Assembly: GCA_002361535.1 (NCBI GenBank)
Contig: DETG01000077.1
Span: 1-6,032 of the forward strand
DNA length: 6,032 nucleotides
Direction of reading: 5' to 3'
Source of the DNA: Prevotella sp. UBA3294
GTDB taxonomy: Bacteria; Bacteroidota; Bacteroidia; Bacteroidales; Bacteroidaceae
A program made the position numbers and the translations under genes. Of this stretch, positions 1 to 6,032 are shown piece by piece; position 1 is the first letter of the stretch, and every line of letters starts with the position of its first letter. Under the pieces are notes generated by a model. That model saw only the letters and a program-made list of their open reading frames with translations. It had not been told where the DNA came from and ran no database searches.

Positions 1-6
1 CGGTTG

Positions 7-37
7 CAAAGGTAATGCTTTTTTCTGAATCAGCAAA
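7..37 (-). promoter_or_regulatory. Bacteroidota-type promoter for a gene beyond the left edge
   Basis: Read on the minus strand, a -33 box TTTG (34-37) is followed by a 19-nt spacer and the -7 box TACCTTTG (7-14). This matches the Bacteroidota housekeeping consensus TTTG / TAnnTTTG. Transcription would start at about position 1 and run left, out of the window, so it must serve a minus-strand gene or RNA downstream of nspC. It implies that this neighbour is not solely dependent on nspC transcription. Confidence 0.7.
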
Positions 38-52
38 AACTTTTCGGTTTTT
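35..52 (-). terminator. weak A/T hairpin after nspC (possible terminator)
   Basis: Just past the nspC stop codon, six bases AAAAAC (35-40) can pair with GTTTTT (47-52) around a 6-nt loop. On the minus strand the T-rich arm comes last, as in an intrinsic terminator, but the stem has only one G-C pair and no separate U-tract. It also overlaps the -33 box of the promoter at 7-37. It may be no more than A/T-rich spacer. Confidence 0.25.
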
Positions 53-56
53 TTTT

Positions 57-1214
57 TCAATCCATACGATTTTTGTAATCTTCGTAGCTGAATATTCGCA
101 GCATATCCAGTTCGCCGTTGCTACGTAGCAGGGCTAACGACGGATGTGAGATGCCATTGAACATAGTTGTCTTCACGGTTGTATAATGAAGCATATCCTC
201 GAAGATAATACGCTCACCTATCCTCAGTTCATGATCAAAGACCCAGTTTCCCAAGAAGTCGCCGCTCAGACAACTGTTTCCTCCCAAGCGATAGACATAC
301 GCATTATGGGACACAAGGTTTGGGCCTTCTACAACCTCTGCTCCTCTCACAACTGGCATGTACGGCATTTCCAGACAATCAGGCATGTGACAAGTAAAAC
401 TCACATTGAGAATGGCGGTACGGATCCCTTTGTCTTCCACGACATCAACCACCTCCGACACCAACGATCCAGTCTGCCACCCGAAGGCGCTGCCAGGTTC
501 TATAATCACTTTCAAATGAGGATATCTTGTCTTGAAACCCTTTAATATATTAATAAGGTGTAAAACGTCATAGTCTTTACGAGTCATTAAATGCCCGCCG
601 CCGAAGTTGATCCACTTCAGTTGGTTGAACCATCGTGAGAACTTCTTCTCGATATGCTCAAGGGTGCGTTCGAACACATCTGCGCCACTTTCACAATGGC
701 AATGACAATGGAATCCTTCTATGTCCTCTGGCAACATGTCGGGCAGATGGTCCGCACTCACCCCGAAACGGGTTCCCGGAGCACAGGGATTGTACAACAA
801 TGTTCCCACCTCCGAATATTCAGGATTGACACGCAGGCCAAGAGAAACACCCAATGCCCGTTGATGGAAGTGCTCATACTGACTGAGGGAGTTGAAAGTG
901 AGATGGCTGGAGCAACTGACGATCTCATCAAACTCCCCATCGGTATATGCCGGAGAGTAAGTGTGTGCCTTACTTCCAAACTCCTCGACCGCCAAGCGTG
1001 CCTCGTACAACGAACTGGCTGTGGTAGCATGGATATATTCCCGGAAAATAGGGAAGGTTTTCCACAAGGCATATGCCTTAAAGGCAAGGATAATCTCCAC
1101 ATCGGAATCCGCGGCAACCTGTGCTATCAGTTTCAGGTTTTTGCGCAACAGATCCTCTTCCAGAATGTACACAGGTGTTTTCACCCCATCGAACGTCAGT
1201 CTATTTACTTTCAT
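57..1214 (-). CDS. nspC: carboxynorspermidine decarboxylase (carboxyspermidine decarboxylase)
   Basis: This is a PLP-dependent, alanine-racemase-fold (type III) decarboxylase of 385 aa. The family removes CO2 from carboxynorspermidine or carboxyspermidine to give norspermidine or spermidine in the cytosol, the last step of the route that does not use S-adenosylmethioninamine. Visible landmarks are the PLP lysine K46 in LAFKAY, the His/Cys run HCHCHCES at 169-176, the phosphate-binding glycines GGGH at 205-208, EPG at 239-241, the family motif CHMPDCLE at 275-282, and GNSCLSGD at 312-319 with the active-site cysteine C315. Length fits the family (about 370-390 aa). The ATG at 1214 was chosen because the alignable protein begins there (MKVNRLTFDG) and a promoter lies directly upstream at 1233-1263. 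An in-frame ATG at 1319 would add 35 hydrophobic residues but sits inside a terminator hairpin and upstream of that promoter. The partner dehydrogenase is not in the window. The family is clear; the natural product (spermidine or norspermidine) cannot be read from sequence. Confidence 0.93.
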   Translation of the reverse strand: MKVNRLTFDGVKTPVYILEEDLLRKNLKLIAQVAADSDVEIILAFKAYALWKTFPIFREYIHATTASSLYEARLAVEEFGSKAHTYSPAYTDGEFDEIVSCSSHLTFNSLSQYEHFHQRALGVSLGLRVNPEYSEVGTLLYNPCAPGTRFGVSADHLPDMLPEDIEGFHCHCHCESGADVFERTLEHIEKKFSRWFNQLKWINFGGGHLMTRKDYDVLHLINILKGFKTRYPHLKVIIEPGSAFGWQTGSLVSEVVDVVEDKGIRTAILNVSFTCHMPDCLEMPYMPVVRGAEVVEGPNLVSHNAYVYRLGGNSCLSGDFLGNWVFDHELRIGERIIFEDMLHYTTVKTTMFNGISHPSLALLRSNGELDMLRIFSYEDYKNRMD

Positions 1215-1232
1215 CTTAAAAAATTTGGTTTG

Positions 1233-1263
1233 CAAAAATACGGAAAAAAAATGAATTCGCAAA
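1233..1263 (-). promoter_or_regulatory. proximal nspC promoter
   Basis: On the minus strand, TTTG (1260-1263), a 19-nt spacer and TATTTTTG (1233-1240) give a full match to the Bacteroidota -33/-7 pattern. The start site would be near 1226, leaving a leader of about a dozen nt before the ATG at 1214. No Shine-Dalgarno sequence is visible, which is normal in this phylum. The site decides the nspC start, because the longer reading frame begins upstream of it. Confidence 0.7.
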
Positions 1264-1284
1264 ATGTTGATAACCATAGGTAAC

Positions 1285-1316
1285 AAAAAAAATACCCAGC
1301 TCTTCGCAGAGGTGGG
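1285..1316 (-). terminator. intrinsic terminator, minus strand, upstream of nspC
   Basis: On the minus strand CCCA (1316-1313) pairs with TGGG (1298-1295), and CTCT (1311-1308) pairs with AGAG (1304-1301 side). The stem is closed by a GNRA-type GCGA tetraloop with one internal mismatch, and eight T residues follow (1292-1285) after two bases. On the plus strand the hairpin has no T-tract after it, so orientation is clear. No protein gene lies directly upstream on that strand; the terminator ends transcripts from the promoter at 1380-1411. Confidence 0.8.
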
Positions 1317-1374
1317 CATTTATCTCAAATAGGTATTAGCTTTTTTAAGGTAAAAAGATTGTATTCAGGATAAC
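1285..1374 (-). ncRNA. candidate small RNA or terminated nspC leader, about 90 nt
   Basis: A complete minus-strand promoter (1380-1411) and an intrinsic terminator (1285-1316) bracket about 90 nt that hold no credible gene. The predicted RNA has a 5' A/U-rich hairpin (arms 1352-1357 and 1340-1345, six pairs, 6-nt loop), an unpaired middle, and the terminator hairpin with a GNRA loop. Positions 1337-1332 (AAUACC) are also perfectly complementary to 1296-1291 (GGUAUU), which spans the terminator's 3' arm and the start of its U-tract. An alternative antiterminator fold is therefore possible. It could be a free-standing sRNA or a leader controlling readthrough into nspC. I do not recognise a known RNA family. 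The 5' end is estimated from the promoter; the 3' end is the U-tract. Confidence 0.5.
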
Positions 1375-1379
1375 GTTGG

Positions 1380-1411
1380 CAAAGGTACAGCAATTTTACC
1401 GACCAAACAAA
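1380..1411 (-). promoter_or_regulatory. distal minus-strand promoter, upstream of the terminator
   Basis: On the minus strand, TTTG (1408-1411), a 20-nt spacer and TACCTTTG (1380-1387) match the Bacteroidota promoter consensus. The start site would be near 1374. The extended core GTACCTTTGC is identical to that of the glnS promoter on the other strand. Its only visible product is the short RNA ending at 1285, or a leader reading on into nspC. Confidence 0.7.
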
Positions 1412-1540
1412 TATTTTTCTATGTTTCATAACATATTTTATTACCCCTCACTTCTCTCCTCCTCCATTCCCCCTTTGCTATCAAAACAAATAAAAATGTA
1501 TTTTTTGGAGTGGTCATGCCAATTTCTCATAGATTTGTTG
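1412..1540. other. non-coding spacer with a pyrimidine tract
   Basis: This is the central part of the divergent nspC/glnS intergenic region. It is A/T-rich except for 1444-1476, where 31 of 33 plus-strand bases are pyrimidines, only 1450 and 1466 being A. No credible reading frame, tRNA or hairpin with a T-tract is visible. The region lies between the back-to-back promoters and could carry upstream activating or regulator-binding sequence, but no operator-like palindrome stands out. Confidence 0.4.
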
Positions 1541-1548
1541 TACCTTTG
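1541..1548 (+). promoter_or_regulatory. -7 element of the glnS operon promoter
   Basis: TACCTTTG is a perfect TAnnTTTG match, 23 nt before the glnS ATG at 1572, giving a leader of roughly 15-20 nt. The -33 box is poor: the region 19-22 nt upstream has only ATG (1516-1518) in place of TTG. The promoter may be weaker or depend on an activator. No other plus-strand promoter is visible before glnS, so it probably drives glnS, the TPR gene and the DedA gene. Confidence 0.65.
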
Positions 1549-1571
1549 CGCCAAAATATAAAACATTGATT

Positions 1572-3287
1572 ATGGCAGAAATAAAAGAGAACAACAATGA
1601 GGTGAAGAAAAGTCTTAGCTTCGTTGAACAGTTTGTGGAAGAAGATCTCGCAGAAGGAAAGAACGGAGGAAGAATCCAGACACGATTCCCTCCGGAACCT
1701 AACGGATACCTTCACATTGGACACGCCAAAGCCATCTGCATGGATTTTGGAATCGCCGAACGCTACAACGGCATCTGCAACCTTCGCTTTGACGATACCA
1801 ACCCATCAAAAGAGGACACCGAGTATGTTGACTCTATCCTGAACGACATCCAATGGCTTGGATTCAAATGGGGAAACGTTTATTATGCCAGTGACTACTT
1901 CCAGCAGCTGTGGGATTTTGCCATTTGGATGATTGAGAATGGCAAGGCGTATGTTGACGAGCAGACAAGTGAGCAGATTGCCGAGCAGAAAGGCTCCCCC
2001 ACTCAACCCGGCGTAGCCTCTCCCTACCGTGACCGTCCTGTGGAAGAAAACCTTCGCTTATTCCGTCTGATGAACACACCTGAAGCTGTGGAAGGAAGTA
2101 TGGTGCTCCGTGCCAAGCTTGACATGGCAAATCCGAACATGCACTTCCGGGATCCGATCATCTATCGTATTATCCACACCCCACATCACCGTACAGGAAC
2201 CCAGTGGCATGCCTACCCCATGTATGACTTTGCACATGGACAGAGCGACTACTTCGAGGGTGTCACTCACTCTATCTGTACATTAGAGTTCGTACCTCAC
2301 CGTCCACTCTATGATCATTTCATCGATGAATTGCAAGAGATGCAGCAGCAAAAAGAATACCGTCCGCGGCAGATCGAGTTCAATCGTCTGAACATGACCT
2401 ACACGGTGATGTCAAAACGTAAACTCAAGGCTTTGGTTGACGAGCATCTTGTAGCTGGATGGGATGATCCCCGTATGCCTACTTTATGCGGTATGCGCCG
2501 CCGTGGCTACTCTCCGGAAAGCATCCGCAAGTTCATTGACAGCATCGGCTATACGAAGTTCGATGCCCTGAACGACGTAGCTCTGTTGGAAGCCGCCGTT
2601 CGTGACGACCTCAACGCCCGCAGTACTCGCGTATCTGCTGTACTGAACCCCGTCAAACTGGTCATCACCAACTACCCTGAGGACAAGACCGAGGAAATGA
2701 CTGCTGTGAACAACCCCGAGAACGAAGCCGATGGCACACACTCCATCACCTTCAGCAGGAATCTATGGATCGAGCGAGATGACTTCATGGAGATTGCCGA
2801 GAAAAAATATATGCGTCTGGCTCCAGGTAAGGAAGTACGCTTGAAGAACGCCTACATCATCAAATGCGATGAGGAGCACCCCTGCGACAAAGATGCGGAA
2901 GGGAATGTCACCACCATCTATGCCACCTACGATCCCGAAACCCGTAGCGGCATGCCTGGTGCCAATCGTAAGATTAAAGGTAAAACTCTCCACTGGGTAA
3001 GTGCCGACCACTGTAAGAAGGCAGAGATAAGGATCTACGACCGACTGTTCAACGTGGAGAACCCCAGTGCCGACGAACGTGACTTCCGTGAACTGCTCAA
3101 TCCCGGCTCTTTAAAGATTATCGATACCTGTTATGTGGAGGAATATGCTGCAGAGCGAAAAGCTGGAGAATATTTGCAGTTCCAGCGCATCGGTTACTTC
3201 ATGGCTGATCCTGACAGCACATCCGACCATCTTGTTTTCAACAAAACAGTTGGTTTAAAAGACACCTGGGCAAAGATGAGCAAATGA
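1572..3287 (+). CDS. glnS: glutamine--tRNA ligase (GlnRS)
   Basis: This is a cytosolic class I aminoacyl-tRNA synthetase that charges tRNA-Gln with glutamine using ATP. The protein is 571 aa, slightly longer than the roughly 555 aa of the E. coli enzyme. A short N-terminal extension precedes the Rossmann catalytic domain (from about residue 34). PPEPNGYLHIGHAKA contains a perfect HIGH motif at 48-51. RFDDTNP (72-78) is the conserved active-site loop, and VMSKRKL with MSK at 280-282 is the KMSKS-equivalent loop. The C-terminal part (about 340-560) has the two beta-barrel anticodon-binding domains, with LWIERDDF and the LNPGSL region typical of GlnRS rather than bacterial GluRS. The ATG at 1572 (MAEIKENN) was preferred over an in-frame TTG two codons earlier because of its fit to the short promoter leader. 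The last four bases overlap the next gene's ATG. Bacterial glnS genes are generally thought to derive by transfer from eukaryotes; nothing here points to a recent event. Confidence 0.97.
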   Translation: MAEIKENNNEVKKSLSFVEQFVEEDLAEGKNGGRIQTRFPPEPNGYLHIGHAKAICMDFGIAERYNGICNLRFDDTNPSKEDTEYVDSILNDIQWLGFKWGNVYYASDYFQQLWDFAIWMIENGKAYVDEQTSEQIAEQKGSPTQPGVASPYRDRPVEENLRLFRLMNTPEAVEGSMVLRAKLDMANPNMHFRDPIIYRIIHTPHHRTGTQWHAYPMYDFAHGQSDYFEGVTHSICTLEFVPHRPLYDHFIDELQEMQQQKEYRPRQIEFNRLNMTYTVMSKRKLKALVDEHLVAGWDDPRMPTLCGMRRRGYSPESIRKFIDSIGYTKFDALNDVALLEAAVRDDLNARSTRVSAVLNPVKLVITNYPEDKTEEMTAVNNPENEADGTHSITFSRNLWIERDDFMEIAEKKYMRLAPGKEVRLKNAYIIKCDEEHPCDKDAEGNVTTIYATYDPETRSGMPGANRKIKGKTLHWVSADHCKKAEIRIYDRLFNVENPSADERDFRELLNPGSLKIIDTCYVEEYAAERKAGEYLQFQRIGYFMADPDSTSDHLVFNKTVGLKDTWAKMSK

Positions 3288-4411
3288 TTAACGAAGACTA
3301 TTATTACACCAGAAAGTTCAAGGAGCTTCTCAAAAAGTATGAATCATGTAAGCACGAGCAAGAAAAGTGGGTCTTCAGTTCCGATGAATATATTAGTTTA
3401 GCGACCTACTTCTTTTCCTCTGAAAAGAACGAGAAGGCATTAACTGTATTAAACGAGGGCCTGGATCTATTTCCAGGCTCTGATGAGATGCTTGTCCTTA
3501 AAGCCCATGTGCTCCTCAGATTAAAAAAAGGCACAGAAGAAATTCGGGCAATGGTGGAGGAACACAAAATAGTGGATGATTTTCAATATTCCTATGTATC
3601 CTCCTTCCTCATGATTGCCGAAAAACGATATGAAGAAGCCAGCAACACTTTTAAGCAGGTGTATCATGAGATGATCGTGCATCAAGAAGACAGAGATGCT
3701 CAAGTAATTCGCATCGCTTCGTTTTTCCACGATGTCGGTCAAGACGAATATGCCCGCTACTGGTTGGAAAAGGTGGAGAACTGTGACGATGAAAACTATC
3801 TCGATCTCCATGGGGAGATTATTCTCAGAGAAGGTAAATACAAAGAGGCAGAGAAGGTCTATAAGAAACTGATCGACAAAAATCCCCATGTGGCCAGATA
3901 TTGGAGAGGACTGGCTCACTGTCAGTATGGGAACGGGAATTTCAGTGAAGCATCAACCAATTGCGACTTCGCACTCGCCATTGATCCGGAAGACGATATC
4001 GCTCTGTTCCTCAAAGGAAATATCATGTCTATGATGTATAACTTTCCGGAGGCCCTAAAATTCTTTAAGCGATATAGCGAACGGCATCCCGAGGATGGAG
4101 GCAGCCTATACTACCAAGGAGAATGTCTGCTGAGGATGGAAAAGAAGAATGAGGCTTTGGAAGCCCTCCTTGAGTCTTCGCGCCTACTTGAGAAGTACCC
4201 TGAATACCAGGCGGCTTTTCCTATCAGTTCTGTTTACTGTGACATAGCCTTTCTTTTGGAAGATCGGGGGCAACACGAGGAGGCTTTGTCATACGTTGAA
4301 AAATGTGATAATAGGATAAATATAAAGGAGATGATGCGTAACCAGCCGTACATGAAGGAATCATCGGCTATAGCGCAGAGGATAAAGAATAATATAATCG
4401 ATAATCAATGA
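3284..4411 (+). CDS. tetratricopeptide-repeat (TPR) protein of unknown function
   Basis: The protein is 375 aa and built almost wholly of helical TPR-like repeats. The clearest units run about 171-202 (HGEIILREGKYKEAEKVY), 204-237 (WRGLAHCQYGNGNFSEAS, ending ALAIDPEDD), 238-271, 272-305 and 313-345. More degenerate units are seen at about 35-66, 104-130 and 139-165. There is no signal peptide, membrane segment or catalytic domain, so it is probably a cytosolic scaffold or protein-interaction module. The start overlaps the glnS stop as ATGA, and the stop overlaps the DedA start the same way. No Shine-Dalgarno sequence precedes it, so translation probably depends on termination-reinitiation from glnS. 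Codon use differs from glnS: about half of the Arg codons are AGA/AGG, against mostly CGT/CGC in glnS, which suggests lower expression. The repeat class is secure; a link to GlnRS or DedA function is only inferred from position. Confidence 0.85.
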   Translation: MINEDYYYTRKFKELLKKYESCKHEQEKWVFSSDEYISLATYFFSSEKNEKALTVLNEGLDLFPGSDEMLVLKAHVLLRLKKGTEEIRAMVEEHKIVDDFQYSYVSSFLMIAEKRYEEASNTFKQVYHEMIVHQEDRDAQVIRIASFFHDVGQDEYARYWLEKVENCDDENYLDLHGEIILREGKYKEAEKVYKKLIDKNPHVARYWRGLAHCQYGNGNFSEASTNCDFALAIDPEDDIALFLKGNIMSMMYNFPEALKFFKRYSERHPEDGGSLYYQGECLLRMEKKNEALEALLESSRLLEKYPEYQAAFPISSVYCDIAFLLEDRGQHEEALSYVEKCDNRINIKEMMRNQPYMKESSAIAQRIKNNIIDNQ

Positions 4412-5034
4412 ACTGGATAACATCATTATTAGGCAATTTGAACTACGGAACGGTATTCTTTTTGATGATGCTGGAAAGCACCGTTATCCCCGTACCCTCC
4501 GAACTGGTTGTCAGTCCGGCTGCCTACCATGCCGCTGGAGGCAACCTGAACGTGTGGTTAGTGATTCTTTTCGCCACCTTGGGAGCAGACCTTGGTGCCA
4601 CCATTAACTATGTCGTGGCCTACTTTGTGGGACGACCTGTCATTTACAAATTCGCCAATAGCAAATTAGGCAAGTTATGTCTGCTCAATCAGCAGAAGGT
4701 GGAACGCAGCGAGAAGTATTTCTACGATCACGGAAAGGTGGCCACTATCACCGGACGACTGATACCCGGTATCCGTCACCTGATCTCTCTGCCTGCTGGT
4801 CTGGCCAAGATGCCTTACCACACATTCCTGCTTTACACAACCATCGGTGCCGGCGTATGGAACATTATCCTCGCAGCCATGGGCTGGTATCTCCACTCTA
4901 TCGTGCCCGAGAGTGAACTGAACGACAAGATTATGGAATATGGCGACTATATCAAATGGGCCATTATCGGTTTGGTTGGTATCGGCATCGTATTTCTCAT
5001 TGTAAGGGACTATCTGAAGAAAAGAAACTCCTAA
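4408..5034 (+). CDS. DedA family (SNARE-associated/VTT domain) membrane protein
   Basis: This is a 208-aa polytopic inner-membrane protein. Family motifs are present in order: ESTVIPVPSE (23-32), the first re-entrant-loop motif with acidic and proline residues; GADLGATINY (59-68); and the long signature GRLIPGIRHLISLPAG (116-131) with R117, P120 and R123, followed by the AGLAKM/F segment. Hydrophobic stretches lie at about 12-30, 48-75, 110-130, 139-161 and 178-199, with a basic tail (KKRNS) at the C-terminus. DedA proteins are required for membrane and envelope homeostasis, and some members (such as B. subtilis UptA) recycle undecaprenyl phosphate across the membrane; which lipid this one handles cannot be told from sequence. 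Its ATG overlaps the TPR stop by four bases, so it is the third gene of a coupled operon with glnS. No terminator is visible after it. Confidence 0.92.
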   Translation: MNWITSLLGNLNYGTVFFLMMLESTVIPVPSELVVSPAAYHAAGGNLNVWLVILFATLGADLGATINYVVAYFVGRPVIYKFANSKLGKLCLLNQQKVERSEKYFYDHGKVATITGRLIPGIRHLISLPAGLAKMPYHTFLLYTTIGAGVWNIILAAMGWYLHSIVPESELNDKIMEYGDYIKWAIIGLVGIGIVFLIVRDYLKKRNS

Positions 5035-5056
5035 TCTCTCGTCATTCTCATTTTAG

Positions 5057-5064
5057 TAACTTAG
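5057..5064 (+). promoter_or_regulatory. possible weak -7 element before the ABC-F gene
   Basis: TAACTTAG differs from TAnnTTTG at one position and lies 30 nt before the ABC-F start codon, a suitable distance. No TTTG is found 19-21 nt upstream. The 60-nt gap after the DedA gene also has no terminator, so the ABC-F gene may be served by readthrough from the glnS operon, by this weak site, or by both. Confidence 0.25.
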
Positions 5065-5088
5065 CGACAAATATTAAAATAAAGGTAA

Positions 5089-6032
<944 letters not shown>

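Noticed and set aside
654..1283. Open reading frame of 209 codons on the plus strand inside nspC
   Set aside because: It is fully antisense to a well-supported enzyme gene, has low-complexity, non-family sequence and no promoter, and is best explained as a shadow frame.
1215..1319. Extended nspC start at ATG 1319 (420-aa protein)
   Set aside because: The start lies inside a terminator hairpin and upstream of the proximal promoter, and the added residues come from A/T-tracts. The conserved protein starts at ATG 1214. Kept only as a low-interest finding.
1376..1561. Small plus-strand frame of 61 codons in the intergenic region
   Set aside because: It needs a TTG start, runs across the glnS promoter, and has low-complexity A/T-derived content.
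1566..1571. TTG start for glnS two codons upstream
   Set aside because: The ATG at 1572 is a stronger start codon, leaves a usual leader length after the -7 box, and gives the expected MAEIK-type N-terminus.
3273..3284. Second KMSK motif at the extreme C-terminus of GlnRS
   Set aside because: The catalytic loop is VMSKRKL at residues 279-285; the tail KMSK is outside the catalytic domain and is probably coincidence.

Overview
The window looks like chromosomal DNA from a member of the Bacteroidota, most likely order Bacteroidales and plausibly a Prevotella-like genus. The main support is the promoters. Four sites match the Bacteroidota sigma-ABfr -7 element TAnnTTTG, three of them as the identical octamer TACCTTTG, and three of the four also have a TTTG -33 box 19-20 nt upstream. 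Leaders are A/T-rich with almost no Shine-Dalgarno sequence. Gene content fits too: a carboxynorspermidine decarboxylase, a direct GlnRS, and a YbiT-like ABC-F protein. The genus is an inference from style, not from a marker gene.

Layout. The left edge (1-56) holds a strong minus-strand promoter for a gene outside the window. From 57 to 1214 (minus) lies nspC, for the last step of norspermidine/spermidine synthesis by the carboxy(nor)spermidine route. Its own promoter (1233-1263) starts transcription just upstream of the ATG at 1214. About 350 bp of non-coding DNA separate nspC from the divergent glnS. This gap holds a second complete minus-strand promoter (1380-1411) and, about 90 nt downstream, a clear intrinsic terminator (1285-1316). 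The unit is either a small RNA or a terminated (possibly attenuated) leader of nspC; it is the least explained element here.

From 1572 rightwards everything is on the plus strand. glnS (GlnRS), a TPR-repeat protein and a DedA-family membrane protein are joined by two 4-nt ATGA overlaps, so they should be one translationally coupled operon. After 60 nt without a visible terminator comes a YbiT-type ABC-F ATPase, cut by the right edge after 312 codons.

How the genes fit together: GlnRS and the ABC-F protein both serve translation. DedA proteins act at the membrane, several of them in recycling undecaprenyl phosphate. The TPR protein is of unknown function and is probably an interaction scaffold. 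No mobile element, CRISPR array, tRNA or rRNA gene is visible. The coding genes are ordinary core genes. The points worth a second look are the 1285-1411 transcription unit, the tight coupling of the TPR and DedA genes to glnS, and the non-canonical signature motif in the ABC-F protein.
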